From contig NZ_FODJ01000001.1 of assembly GCF_900110345.1 (NCBI RefSeq), positions 682,001 through 746,000 on the forward strand: a stretch of 64,000 nt of DNA, written 5' to 3'. The first letter of the stretch is position 1, and every line of letters begins with the position of its first letter. The notes beneath the pieces were generated by a model. That model had not been told where the DNA came from and ran no database searches. It saw nothing but the letters and a program-made list of their open reading frames with translations. Shown piece by piece: positions 31,259 through 41,155 of the stretch. A program made the position numbers and the translations under genes. The DNA comes from Amphibacillus marinus (GTDB taxonomy: Bacteria; Bacillota; Bacilli; Bacillales; Amphibacillaceae).

Positions 31259-31885
31259 TTAAAACCTAAAAACAATTTCGCGATATATAACATAAAAGAA
31301 ACCGAAAATCTGTTGAATAACACTTGTGAACAATAGCCCAATAAACACCATTACAGCCATACCAATTAAGATACCGGTAATCGTTAAAAACGTTTTCTTC
31401 ATACTATATTGATGGGTAATCATCGTACTTAATATAATTAAACAAACCGTCCATATTAATGAAATCGTTAGAAAAAAGTAATAAAATGCGCCTTCCTCAC
31501 TTGTAATTAAGTAACTAATCGGAATTAACGGCAGGTTAATTAAGACAATTGGTGTCAAGGCATATGCTGTCGCATTAAAGATTTCAATAAAAGTCCCTTC
31601 ACCATCTGCCAACGTTGTTAAACACCAGTTAGCGACACACCACAATAAAAATGGGAGAAGCACACTGATAACCTCAAGAACAATGTTTAACCGGGTAATC
31701 TGATTGTAATTGAACAGAAATCCTGTGTATTGTCTGCGGAAGATATACGTTGCAATAGTAAGTAAGACAATTGTTAATGCAGCCCGTAATGATCCACGTT
31801 GTTCACGTTGTAAGTCCCAAAATCCATCAAAAGGTCTTACTACAACGTGCAAACTATATTTAAGCTCCGCTAAGTAACTACGCAT
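31259..31885 (-). CDS. Yip1-family membrane protein
   Basis: 208 residues with about five membrane segments; the N-terminus VVRPFDGFWDLQREQRGSL is the Yip1 (PF04893) pattern. Its start overlaps the preceding stop by one base (TAATG). Function unknown; association with sugar importers suggests assembly or localisation of the system. Confidence 0.8.
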   Translation of the reverse strand: MRSYLAELKYSLHVVVRPFDGFWDLQREQRGSLRAALTIVLLTIATYIFRRQYTGFLFNYNQITRLNIVLEVISVLLPFLLWCVANWCLTTLADGEGTFIEIFNATAYALTPIVLINLPLIPISYLITSEEGAFYYFFLTISLIWTVCLIILSTMITHQYSMKKTFLTITGILIGMAVMVFIGLLFTSVIQQIFGFFYVIYREIVFRF

Positions 31886-33360
31886 TATCTCTTAACCTCC
31901 TTTACCAGCCAACGCTTTCTCAGCTTTCTTACATAGTTAATGAACAAGAGGAGAAGAATTAAGATGACTGTTGTTGTCATAATCACAGTAAAATGTTCAA
32001 TCATCCATTCACGTCGATAATGAGCAAATGCTTTGGTATAGTTATTTCGATCATGAGCAAGTTCTAAGTTTTGCATGGCTTCTTGATACTCTCCACGCCG
32101 TAACTGTGCTTTTCCTAACCCAATGTAAGCAATATCGGCATTAGCATTTAATTTTAGGACTTCTTTCCACCTTTGTTCAACCTCTTGATAGCGCCCTTCA
32201 TAATGTAACCGAATTGCGCTATGGACCATTTCACCATAATCGGTCATGGAGAAGGTAGTAATCGTGTTCTTGTTGTCGTCCAAGACATATAACATCTCTT
32301 CATATTGATCTACCGCTACAGCACTTCTAAAATTACCGAATCGATTACCATTCCCACCGAAAACATACAACAAGTGACCATCATAATCATAAGCAAATAA
32401 TTTGCCATTACTGCCATCAAGTGCAGTATAGACTTGGTAGTCAGTAACCGTTATATCATTAAAACGGGTTATATTAGGATTGCGCCTTGAGAAATAGTCA
32501 CCAATTGGATCACCGTAACCAAATTGCCTAAGGACATTTACACCAGTAGGATTTAATCGTCTAATGACATCAGTCCCATAATCACTAAGCCCTACGCTTC
32601 CCCGCGTTACGAAAATAAACTCTTCATTATCTAAATAAAGATTGTTATATTCTGTTGGTAAAATTAGTCCCATTCGTTGTCGTTGCTCATCCGTCGCAAT
32701 AAACCGTCGCCAAACATATTCTAACGGTGTAATATTAACCTCCGATGCACCCATAAAACCTTGAAAGGTACCATCTGGATTAATTTCAACAATCCCTGAG
32801 TTAATACCAATTGCCAAAGCATAAATACGATCTGCACCATCGACAACAACCTTGGTTGGCCGAAATGAAGTTGTGTCACTAATTAAATCTGTCACGGGAC
32901 GATCAAACGATCGGACATAGTCAGCATGTTGATCAAATTGAACGATTCTACGATTTTCTGTATCGGCAACATAAATATGATTATCTTCGGTAACATAAAC
33001 ACCTTGTGGAGCATTAAAACTATCATTGTCACCAAATGTTTGCAGCTCATTAATAAAATTAAACGACTGGTCAAACCAGACAATTCGATTATTGTTGGTA
33101 TCTGCTATATATATAAAGCCATTATGCGCGACAAACAAATCGCTAGGTGTATCAAAGTCCCCCACCCCTAATAATTCTCCTGATAACTCTTCAACAGGCA
33201 CATAAGGATGTGGACTCGGTACTGGATCAAGCCAATAATTATACGTATAGCTTTCGTATGCCACTCGCGCTTTAATTATTGGAAAGAAGGGATCCAAGAG
33301 CATTATCATAATAACCAGTAACAGAACACGTCGGATATTTATTCTATTCATTTCTGACAC
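31885..33360 (-). CDS. Membrane-anchored NHL-repeat protein with TPR-like segment
   Basis: 491 residues. N-terminal membrane segment (about 8-25), then NHL beta-propeller repeats (GFIYIADTNNNRIVWFD, HIYVADTENRRIVQFD) over about 60-370, a TPR-like helical segment (IAYIGLGKAQLRRGEYQEA) near 400-450, and a C-terminal membrane segment followed by a basic tail. The propeller would be outside the cell. NHL propellers often bind ligands or act as lyase scaffolds; no reaction can be assigned. It overlaps the Yip1 gene by one base. Confidence 0.8.
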   Translation of the reverse strand: MSEMNRINIRRVLLLVIMIMLLDPFFPIIKARVAYESYTYNYWLDPVPSPHPYVPVEELSGELLGVGDFDTPSDLFVAHNGFIYIADTNNNRIVWFDQSFNFINELQTFGDNDSFNAPQGVYVTEDNHIYVADTENRRIVQFDQHADYVRSFDRPVTDLISDTTSFRPTKVVVDGADRIYALAIGINSGIVEINPDGTFQGFMGASEVNITPLEYVWRRFIATDEQRQRMGLILPTEYNNLYLDNEEFIFVTRGSVGLSDYGTDVIRRLNPTGVNVLRQFGYGDPIGDYFSRRNPNITRFNDITVTDYQVYTALDGSNGKLFAYDYDGHLLYVFGGNGNRFGNFRSAVAVDQYEEMLYVLDDNKNTITTFSMTDYGEMVHSAIRLHYEGRYQEVEQRWKEVLKLNANADIAYIGLGKAQLRRGEYQEAMQNLELAHDRNNYTKAFAHYRREWMIEHFTVIMTTTVILILLLLFINYVRKLRKRWLVKEVKR

Positions 33361-33365
33361 CCTCC

Positions 33366-34226
33366 CTATTCCTTGATTCCTGAGGTCGACATCGTTTCAA
33401 TAACGTTATTTTGACTAATAATGAAGACGACCAATGGTACGATCATCATAAACAGCGCAATTGCAGAGGCTGCACCAGCTCTAGAAAAACCAGTTGCGAC
33501 AATTTGTTGTAAAGCAGTTGGTAATGTTTTTAGTTCCTCGCTGTATACAAATGTCCCACCATCAAGGTTCCAAAGTCCTTGAAAGGAAAAAATTAACAGA
33601 GTTAACCACGCCGGCTTTACGAGTGGCATTGCCACTCTAAAAAAAACAATAAACTCGTTCGCTCCGTCTATTCGAGCCGATTCTAATAAGGAAACCGGAA
33701 TCTGTTCCATAAACTGTTTCATCAAAAACACCCCTAGGGGAGCCGCAATCGCCGGGACTACTAGAGCGTTATATGTATCTACCCAACCAAGGCGAGACAT
33801 AATAAGATAATTCGGAATCGCCGTTACATGTGGCGAAAACATTAATGCCATAATGACAATATTGAAAAATAAATTTTTACCCGGAAATTGATGCTTTGCC
33901 AGCACATAGGCTGCCATTGAAGCAACGATAATATGAAAAACTGTTCCGATCAAGGTAATAAACACAGTATTGAACATATAACGCGTAAATGGCACCCAAG
34001 ACGCATTCATTAATGCAAATAAATCACGAACATTGTCGAGCGTTGGATTTCTAACTAAGAATCTAGGTGGAAACTGAAATAATTCTTCTAACGGCTTGAA
34101 CGCATTGTTTACTGCAAATACGAGGGGTAAGGCCATGAATGCCGCAAAACCAATCAGAACTAGTATATTTGTCAGATCACCAAAGCGCGACCGGTTTGGC
34201 GTTCTTCGTTTTGATATCGACACCAT
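33366..34226 (-). CDS. Sugar ABC transporter permease (MalG type), first importer
   Basis: 286 residues, six membrane segments, EAA loop LLESARIDGANEFIVFFRV near residue 185. Adjacent to its partner permease (start one base after the partner's stop). Confidence 0.92.
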   Translation of the reverse strand: MVSISKRRTPNRSRFGDLTNILVLIGFAAFMALPLVFAVNNAFKPLEELFQFPPRFLVRNPTLDNVRDLFALMNASWVPFTRYMFNTVFITLIGTVFHIIVASMAAYVLAKHQFPGKNLFFNIVIMALMFSPHVTAIPNYLIMSRLGWVDTYNALVVPAIAAPLGVFLMKQFMEQIPVSLLESARIDGANEFIVFFRVAMPLVKPAWLTLLIFSFQGLWNLDGGTFVYSEELKTLPTALQQIVATGFSRAGAASAIALFMMIVPLVVFIISQNNVIETMSTSGIKE

Positions 34227-35192
34227 TTAAGTCCCTACCTTTCCAAGTAATTTTTGAATAATGACATTACTACCAACCATCACAATAAAGAGAATCGTTG
34301 CAATTGCCGAAGCATAGCCCATTTCAAAACGAATTGTTCCATAATCAACGAGATGCGACACGACCGTATGTGCTGCATAATCAGTCGTTGGAAATCCTGC
34401 TAGTGGTACAATTACATCGTGAATGGCGAATGATTGTGTGATGGTCATAATTGCACCGAACAAAAGTTGCGGCTTCATTTGTGGTAAGGTAATAAACCAC
34501 AACTCTTGCCAACGATTCTTTATTCCTTCTACATAACCAGCCTCGAACAAACTCTGATCCAACGTCTGCAAACCAGCTACAAAGGCTAAAAAGCCAGCAC
34601 CGATACTCGTCCATAGGATAACAATCATTAACGTCGGCATAATAAATTCAGGATTATTAAACCACTGAATCGGTTCAGAAATAATGCCAATTTCCATTAG
34701 AAAACCATTGATGTAGCCATACTGATCGCCACTGAAAATAATGCTCCACACGACAAAGACCTGACCTGACAAGGAAGGCGCATAAAAGATAACCACAAGA
34801 ACGGCACGAATACGCCTCGGCAATTCATTAATAAACCAAGCAAAGAAAAACGAGGCGAAATAACTAATTGGTCCCGTTATAAAAGCGAATAAAAACGTTA
34901 CCTTAATCGATTGTAGGAATAAATCATCTGATAAAAATAGATTTAAATAGTTTTGCCAGCCAATAAATTGCGGTGACTCTAGGACATTGTAATAAGTAAA
35001 GCTAAAGAAGACAGAAATTATAACAGGCAATAAATAAAACGTAAAAAAGATAATCCCAAAAGGTGCAAGAAACAAATAGGATAGCTTATTCTTCTTCATT
35101 TCACTGCCTAATAATGATAGTTTGCGTTTTAGAATGGGAAGAAATTGAGCTTGTTTCTTTTCTTCCTTAGTACTAATCTGTTCAATTTGCAT
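34227..35192 (-). CDS. Sugar ABC transporter permease (MalF type), first importer
   Basis: 321 residues from the ATG at 35192, after GAGAGGAGG; a TTG at 35210 overlaps that site. Six membrane segments, EAA-like loop LFEAGYVEGIKNRWQELWF near residue 230, in which the usual Asp-Gly is Glu-Gly. It follows the 951-residue solute-binding protein by 14 bases. Confidence 0.9.
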   Translation of the reverse strand: MQIEQISTKEEKKQAQFLPILKRKLSLLGSEMKKNKLSYLFLAPFGIIFFTFYLLPVIISVFFSFTYYNVLESPQFIGWQNYLNLFLSDDLFLQSIKVTFLFAFITGPISYFASFFFAWFINELPRRIRAVLVVIFYAPSLSGQVFVVWSIIFSGDQYGYINGFLMEIGIISEPIQWFNNPEFIMPTLMIVILWTSIGAGFLAFVAGLQTLDQSLFEAGYVEGIKNRWQELWFITLPQMKPQLLFGAIMTITQSFAIHDVIVPLAGFPTTDYAAHTVVSHLVDYGTIRFEMGYASAIATILFIVMVGSNVIIQKLLGKVGT

Positions 35193-35206
35193 ATGGTAGC
35201 CTCCTC

Positions 35207-38062
35207 TCAATCTGTTAAGCCAAACTCACGTCGCTTATGCTCAATTTCCAAATTAATAATATCGGTATAATCAAGAATTGTTTCTCTAGGATCATCAAGC
35301 TCGTTATAAACTTTTCTGAATGCGTTCTCAATATGACGTGGGGTAAAATAGCCTCCTGGTACTTCTGGGTTTCCCACCACCCAATCCCACTGCTCCAGTA
35401 AATTATGATAGACGCTCGCAGTCCATCCAAGTAACTCGGCGGCTTCTTGATTAGCAGTTGCATATCGTGCAGCAACACCAATAATACTTTCAAGCTCTTT
35501 ACCGAAATTCGCTTGCACCTCTGCCGAAGTCCACCATTTTAAAAATTCCCATGCATCATCTTGTTTATCAGATGTTTGCAAAATAATGCTCGCAACCCCA
35601 GAGCTACTAACAGAGCGATCCACTGAGCCATCTGCTTGAATCGTTCCAGGTACAGGAATCATTTCCCACATCCCACGCAATTCAGGAGCAAACACAGATA
35701 AATAATTGTAAGTGGAGTAATCAGCAATACCAACTGGCATTTCCCCAGTTCTAAATCGATTGGCAAAATCATATTGAACTGGAATCGAATAATTCACGTA
35801 TAAAGATGTCCAGTCACGAAAAGCATGGATAGCTTCTTCATGATCTAACTGAGATACCTCACCTTGCTCAGAATAAAGTTGACCATTGTTCTGATATAAA
35901 AACATGGCGTAGGATGACAAAGTCGACTCGATCCCTTGAACGTTTCCTGTACCTGATACGCCATTAATTGGAATCCCAATGTTCATATTGTTTTTTTGGA
36001 TATGTGGCATAATTTGATAAAGATCCGACCACGTATTCGGTGCTTCTACTTCTAATTCGTTAAAAATGTCAGTACGATAAAACATCATTGGAAAAGTTTG
36101 CGTTTCAGGAAGAGCATAGACACCTCCATTAAAACGATACGGTGTAATTGCACTTGATGCGAATCGATCGCTCACCGAATTAAAATCAGCGAATTGGGAC
36201 AAATCGACAACTGCATTTCGAACAGCATAATTAACCGGATCACCAATCCCAACCTGCAAAGCAACATCAGGTCCTTCTCCAGCTAGCGTAGCTGGTAATA
36301 GCGTTTGACTCTCAACAATTTCAATATTTACATTAACGTCAGAATTTAAATTGAAATCACTTTCAACTAAAGCATTAATGATGTTACCGTAATCTCTATT
36401 ATTTACCCAAACCTTTACTGCATCATGGTCAGCGTCTCCAATACTTGAATAATCCTCAGTAAAAGAGGCAAAAAATGACCGGATATTATAATTCATACTT
36501 TGTAATAAATTTGCAGACGGTTCAGGTTCAGTTAAGTTATTAGAGTAAGCAAACAAGTAGTCTAACTGCAATGGTTGCTCTTGCATTTCCAAAACCCATG
36601 CACCTAATGAAGAAATATTAGACCTAAATGAGCTCCAACGATCAGGTATACTATCAGGATCACGATGCATGCGATCCAATTGTACGACCAACGTATCTAG
36701 TACTGAGGTTGTTAAACCACGTTGCCCACTAGTATCAGATAAATAACTTGATACGTCGTTAAGGATATCGCGTTGCTCACCAAGTAATGCGATTACCTCA
36801 GGCAATCGTTGGGCTAACTGGTAATCTCGAAAAATATCTGGCGAACCACCAATAATCATGAGCATTTGGCGATAGGCAAAATTAAGCGCAAAAACACTTT
36901 CTTCAACTGTGCGAATGGTTTCTGAAAGCTCACCAAGTGATACCTCCAAAGTCAGCGTATTCGTTCCTTCTTCAAGGTAAAAGAGAAATGGATCATCCTG
37001 ACCAAATGTTTTCATTTCCCAACTCGCACCATAGTTAAAGCCAATATTCTGCATCTCACGGAATGGGATTTCATCATTAATTCTTAATGTCCGCGCTACA
37101 TAGCGACCACTTTTGAAATTTTGCCAGAACTTTACACCAAGTTGATACAAGCCACTTTCTGGAACATCAACTTCCCAGCTTAACCATTGGCCGACCTCCT
37201 TCCAATTCTCACCACCAATCGTGTTTAATCGAATTTTTGAAGGATGGCTAGGCTCAGTAGCAGGTGACGATCGATCAAAGGTTGGATAAAGCATAGCATC
37301 CGACTTATACTTAGCATGCTCTGCTTGAATTTTAATTGGCTCTGTTAGCGTGACAATCGGATAATTTTGCTCTTTGTAATGGCTTAGTGCTTCTTCATAT
37401 GTAGGAATTTCGTCCATTTGCTTGAGCGTAAGGCGTCTAATGACCATAAAATCTTGAATAGAAATAAGTTCAATTGTATTTACACCCGCTTCAAAATAGA
37501 ACAGATACGGATCAGCAACATAACCCATATCATCTTCAAAAAATCGCGTTTGCCAGCTTGGTGCTTCAATTTGCGAAGGTCGGCGTTCATTATCCCGTTG
37601 ATCTGTTTGAATTGGATTGGCATCCTGCCAAACTCGGCTAAATGAGATGTAATTTGCTTCTTCAAACGGTCGCTCTCCATTGATAAGTAGCTCTCTCACA
37701 ATATTCATGCCCTTGCCTTCAATAGGATAGTAATCCAATTCAATACTATACAGCCCAGCTTGATTTATGGTAACCTCCCAGGCAACCGTTCCTTCTTCTT
37801 CACTTAAAATACTTACTCCAGCTTCATCTTTGAAATTTTCAAAGGTTTTAACCGTTTCTGAAGCATTAATGTAATCGCTCGCCTCTATTACAATTTCATT
37901 TTCTGGAAAGGATGCACCTTGATATGATGCTATATAGTCCAAGTAATTCTGACGATCTTCCAATTGACTTTCCGCATTGACTATAATGCTACCAGCGACA
38001 ACAAGAAAGATGACGACACAACTTAATAGCATTTTAAATAATGAAAAACATCTGCTGTTCAT
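35207..38062 (-). CDS. Large solute-binding protein with two N-terminal carbohydrate-binding-like modules
   Basis: 951 residues, about twice the usual length. An N-terminal hydrophobic segment (about 8-30) is followed by two related beta-sandwich modules at about 55-225 and 245-400. Both contain an 'E/QAE/SD...' start, GLYSIELDYYPIEGKG or GLYQLGVKFW, and a closing YFEAGVNTIEL or YLEEGTNTLTL segment. A helical stretch (405-520) leads to a family 1 solute-binding domain (about 540-950) with LPETQTFPMMFYRTDIFNE. The modules resemble CBM6/35 folds. It is the first gene of the 12-gene operon; ATG after GGAAGGTGG. Confidence 0.88.
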   Translation of the reverse strand: MNSRCFSLFKMLLSCVVIFLVVAGSIIVNAESQLEDRQNYLDYIASYQGASFPENEIVIEASDYINASETVKTFENFKDEAGVSILSEEEGTVAWEVTINQAGLYSIELDYYPIEGKGMNIVRELLINGERPFEEANYISFSRVWQDANPIQTDQRDNERRPSQIEAPSWQTRFFEDDMGYVADPYLFYFEAGVNTIELISIQDFMVIRRLTLKQMDEIPTYEEALSHYKEQNYPIVTLTEPIKIQAEHAKYKSDAMLYPTFDRSSPATEPSHPSKIRLNTIGGENWKEVGQWLSWEVDVPESGLYQLGVKFWQNFKSGRYVARTLRINDEIPFREMQNIGFNYGASWEMKTFGQDDPFLFYLEEGTNTLTLEVSLGELSETIRTVEESVFALNFAYRQMLMIIGGSPDIFRDYQLAQRLPEVIALLGEQRDILNDVSSYLSDTSGQRGLTTSVLDTLVVQLDRMHRDPDSIPDRWSSFRSNISSLGAWVLEMQEQPLQLDYLFAYSNNLTEPEPSANLLQSMNYNIRSFFASFTEDYSSIGDADHDAVKVWVNNRDYGNIINALVESDFNLNSDVNVNIEIVESQTLLPATLAGEGPDVALQVGIGDPVNYAVRNAVVDLSQFADFNSVSDRFASSAITPYRFNGGVYALPETQTFPMMFYRTDIFNELEVEAPNTWSDLYQIMPHIQKNNMNIGIPINGVSGTGNVQGIESTLSSYAMFLYQNNGQLYSEQGEVSQLDHEEAIHAFRDWTSLYVNYSIPVQYDFANRFRTGEMPVGIADYSTYNYLSVFAPELRGMWEMIPVPGTIQADGSVDRSVSSSGVASIILQTSDKQDDAWEFLKWWTSAEVQANFGKELESIIGVAARYATANQEAAELLGWTASVYHNLLEQWDWVVGNPEVPGGYFTPRHIENAFRKVYNELDDPRETILDYTDIINLEIEHKRREFGLTD

Positions 38063-38083
38063 AGTTCCACCTTCCTAATAGTT

Positions 38084-38099
38084 ATGTTAACGCTTACAT
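38084..38099 (-). promoter_or_regulatory. Perfect cre in the import-operon leader
   Basis: Plus strand ATGTTAACGCTTACAT matches every defined position of the cre consensus. It lies about 70 bases downstream of the predicted start of transcription and 22 bases before the first ATG, fitting CcpA roadblock repression. Confidence 0.75.
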
Positions 38100-38174
38100 A
38101 CATTGGGTAAAAATAAGCGTTATTGATTTCCGTAACCAAACACTTATTTTAGTTAAATTTTACTTTTCAATTTT

Positions 38175-38203
38175 ATTATATTTTTAACTGTCACTAAAGT
38201 CAA
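38175..38203 (-). promoter_or_regulatory. Sigma-A promoter of the 12-gene import operon
   Basis: Minus strand: TTGACT (38198-38203), 17-base spacer, TATAAT (38175-38180). Near consensus. An AATAAGCGTTATT inverted repeat at about 38112-38124 in the leader could be an operator; no regulator gene is in the operon. Confidence 0.85.
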
Positions 38204-38637
38204 TATTTTTTTGTTATGATTAATCATTTTTCACAAACACATAGACTCCTTATCTTTGAGTTAAAAAGATATTAAGCAATAATTATCTACATTAACTAAT
38301 TTTATTTTTACTGCTTTCCATAATAACACTAAATATTAACATAATTACTTCGATGTCATTGTTTTTTTTACTAAAAATATTAATAAATTGTTAGTGAGGA
38401 TAAGCTTTAATAATTTTAGTTCCAATGCGAGTAATTAATGACAACGTTATCAAATAAGAAACCTGAGTATTACATCAGTAATAAAGAGATCTGTATCTCA
38501 AAAAAAGTGTAGCTGTTAGGTACGAGAACAAGCTGCCACGCTCTTAGTCTAATAGAAATGATGCAGCTCTTTAGCTAATGAATTACGATAATTATTTCCG
38601 ATTGAGAGCATCCATTATTAGTTCAGTAGATAGAATT
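38204..38637. other. AT-rich non-coding stretch between the import operon and ilvD
   Basis: I see no ORF with a ribosome binding site, no RNA gene and no repeat shared with other parts of the window. Only short palindromes such as GAGATCTGTATCTC occur. Confidence 0.6.
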
Positions 38638-38673
38638 AACGAACGATCTATGAATTAAAATAGATCGTTCGTT
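38638..38673. terminator. 14-bp perfect hairpin downstream of ilvD
   Basis: AACGAACGATCTAT (38638-38651), loop GAATTAAA, ATAGATCGTTCGTT (38660-38673). No T-run follows on the minus strand (the ilvD direction); on the plus strand TATTTTTTTC follows about 14 bases later. It could be a terminator or an operator palindrome. Confidence 0.5.
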
Positions 38674-38755
38674 ATCAGTTAACTATTTTTTTCTTCAGCT
38701 TCACTCTTTTCTCTTATCAGTTATCCGTGTGAAGCAACCATCAAGTTTTAAAAAC

Positions 38756-40438
38756 TTATGACTTAAAGTGATCGGTAACAGCGCCTATTGAAGAACAGGA
38801 GACATTATGCGCGTACTTTCCTAATACGCCTTTGAGATAAAGGGCTGGTGCTTGCCATGCTGTAAATCGTGCTTGAATCTCGGCTTCCGTTACTTCCATT
38901 GAGATTTCTTGGCGCTCTGAATCAATCGTTACCTGATCTCCTTCTTGTAAAATAGCGATCGGACCAGCACTTTGTGCTTCTGGCGCAATATGTCCGACGA
39001 CTAATCCGTGTGTACCGCCAGAGAATCGGCCATCGGTAAGGAGCGCAACCTTCTCACCCAAGCCCTTACCAACCAAAATCGCAGATATTGAGAGCATTTC
39101 TGGCATGCCTGGACCACCTTTTGGCCCTACACCACGAATAACAAGAACATCACCTTCATTAATTTGATTATTAAGCACAGCTTCTGTAGCATCGTGTTCA
39201 TTTTCAAATACTCGCGCAGGTCCGACATGGCGCTTCACCTTAACGCCAGAAACTTTTGCCACGGCACCACTAGGAGCCAGGTTACCTCTTAAAATTACAA
39301 GTGGACCGGTTGCACGATATGGACTTGAAAACGGACGAATAATTGTTTGTCCCTCAGTTAAGGATGGGGCCAGTGCCAAATTCTCAGCCACCGTTTTTCC
39401 GGTAACGGTTAAACAGTCGCCGTAGAGATAGCCATTCTCATGCAGGAGCTTCATTACCGCTTGAACGCCACCAACCTTGTAGAGATCCTCCATCACATAC
39501 TTACCGCTTGGTTTCAAGTCAGCAAGGTGAGGAACTGTCTTCTGTAGCCGATCAAAGTCAGCAATTGATAGGTCTACATCTACAGCATGGGCCATTGCCA
39601 ATAAGTGAAGAACAGCATTTGTTGACCCACCAAGTGCCATCACGACTGTAATGGCATTTTCAAAAGCTTGTTTTGTCATAATATCCTTTGGAAATATTTC
39701 CTTTTCCAAGAGGTGATAAACAGCTTTTCCCGCTTCTTCTACGTCAAGGTATTTATCCTTAGACTCGGCTGGATTTGACGAGCTGCCTGGTAAGCTCATG
39801 CCCAGCGCTTCAACTGCCGATGCCATCGTATTAGCCGTGTACATTCCCCCACAAGAGCCAGCGCCAGGACAAGCTGCACATTCAATGCCATGTAGTTCCT
39901 CATCTGTGATATCGCCATTATTATGCTTACCAACACCCTCAAAGACAGAGACAATATCTAGTTTTTCACCATTACGGTAACCTGGTGCAATTGTCCCACC
40001 ATAAACAAAGACAGCAGGTACCTCTGCTCGACCAATTGCTATCATACAACCAGGAATATTTTTATCACAGCCACCGATTGCCACAAACCCATCCAAGCTT
40101 TCTGCACCAACAACGGTTTCAATTGAATCAGCAATAACATCTCGACTTGGCAAAGAGTAACGCATCCCTTCCGTACCCATTGAAATGCCATCTGAAACAG
40201 TAATTGTATTAAATATTAATGGTGTTCCCCCTGCATGGCGCACACCTTCCTTAGCCCGCTCAGCTAAACCATGCAAATGAATATTACAAGGAGTAACCTC
40301 GCTCCAAGTGCTTGCTACACCAATCATTGGCTTTTTAAAGCTTTCATCTGTTAACCCAACTGCACGAAGCATGGCACGGTTTGGTGCACGCTTCGGGTCA
40401 TCAAAAACTTGACTTTTAATTCGCAAATCCTTTTCCAT
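38756..40438 (-). CDS. ilvD: Dihydroxy-acid dehydratase
   Basis: 560 residues, ATG after GGAGGGAATAAC. Iron-sulfur ligands sit in [10 protein letters not shown] and [17 protein letters not shown]; the C-terminal [12 protein letters not shown] motif is intact. It converts 2,3-dihydroxy-isovalerate and 2,3-dihydroxy-methylvalerate to 2-keto acids in valine and isoleucine synthesis. It stands alone here without other ilv or leu genes, and the roughly 100 bases upstream hold no T-box. Sugar-acid dehydratases of the same superfamily are an alternative, but length and motifs favour IlvD. Confidence 0.93.
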   Translation of the reverse strand: MEKDLRIKSQVFDDPKRAPNRAMLRAVGLTDESFKKPMIGVASTWSEVTPCNIHLHGLAERAKEGVRHAGGTPLIFNTITVSDGISMGTEGMRYSLPSRDVIADSIETVVGAESLDGFVAIGGCDKNIPGCMIAIGRAEVPAVFVYGGTIAPGYRNGEKLDIVSVFEGVGKHNNGDITDEELHGIECAACPGAGSCGGMYTANTMASAVEALGMSLPGSSSNPAESKDKYLDVEEAGKAVYHLLEKEIFPKDIMTKQAFENAITVVMALGGSTNAVLHLLAMAHAVDVDLSIADFDRLQKTVPHLADLKPSGKYVMEDLYKVGGVQAVMKLLHENGYLYGDCLTVTGKTVAENLALAPSLTEGQTIIRPFSSPYRATGPLVILRGNLAPSGAVAKVSGVKVKRHVGPARVFENEHDATEAVLNNQINEGDVLVIRGVGPKGGPGMPEMLSISAILVGKGLGEKVALLTDGRFSGGTHGLVVGHIAPEAQSAGPIAILQEGDQVTIDSERQEISMEVTEAEIQARFTAWQAPALYLKGVLGKYAHNVSCSSIGAVTDHFKS

Positions 40439-40594
40439 GTTATTCCCTCCATTCCTATTCCTCTCACTATAGCGAGAAATTGAATAGATTTCAAATGTGT
40501 TACCTTAAAATAATAAATGATATGATTTAGAAAGTATGATATAGTGCAATCACATCAAAATACTATATTTCTTATAAGAAAGCTTGGAATAATT

Positions 40595-41155
40595 ATGACT
40601 GTTAAAAAAATCTTGTTAGTTGGCTTTACTATCTTAATAGCTGTTGTTGCGATCAGATCGGTGCAATTCTATCAGCTTATTTCATCACGAAATCAACCTA
40701 GTGAGCTACACCCAATTATTGTTGAGCACATGGAAACTTTGATCACACAAGCAAAACAGGTTGGCATTGATGTTGTCATCACGGATGGGTTTCGCTCGTT
40801 TGAGGAGCAGGAACAGTTGTATGAACAGGGCCGTTCTAATGAAGGCAGCATTGTTACTAACGCCCAAGCAGGGCAATCCTATCATAATTATGGCTTAGCT
40901 ATTGACTTTGCATTGCAAAATCAAGCTGGTGATATTATTTGGGACATGGCGTACGATGGTAATCAAAATGGCGAATCGGATTGGCTTGAGGTGGTTGAGC
41001 TTGCTAAAGCGTTAGGCTTTGACTGGGGTGGTGATTGGCGTCATTTCCCCGACTATCCCCATTTGCAAATGGATTTCGGCTTAACTATTTTGCAACTTCA
41101 ACATGGCTATCGGCCTGGAGATAGCTTGCTAGCCTTTATTTTCTTTCTAAATTGA
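40595..41155 (+). CDS. CwlK/VanY-like M15 peptidase, membrane anchored
   Basis: 186 residues from the ATG at 40595; the GTG at 40544 lacks a ribosome binding site, and that of 40595 is also weak. N-terminal membrane segment (about 4-22), then an M15 domain with SYHNYGLAIDFA (zinc ligands His and Asp) and PHLQMDFG (His). B. subtilis CwlK is an L-alanyl-D-glutamate endopeptidase; VanY-type D,D-carboxypeptidase is the alternative. The stop codon lies inside the left inverted repeat of the element starting at 41152. Confidence 0.85.
   Translation: MTVKKILLVGFTILIAVVAIRSVQFYQLISSRNQPSELHPIIVEHMETLITQAKQVGIDVVITDGFRSFEEQEQLYEQGRSNEGSIVTNAQAGQSYHNYGLAIDFALQNQAGDIIWDMAYDGNQNGESDWLEVVELAKALGFDWGGDWRHFPDYPHLQMDFGLTILQLQHGYRPGDSLLAFIFFLN

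Noticed and set aside
40439-40594. T-box leader for ilvD
   Set aside because: Only about 100-150 bases separate ilvD from the next gene, and no T-box sequence or specifier stem is seen.
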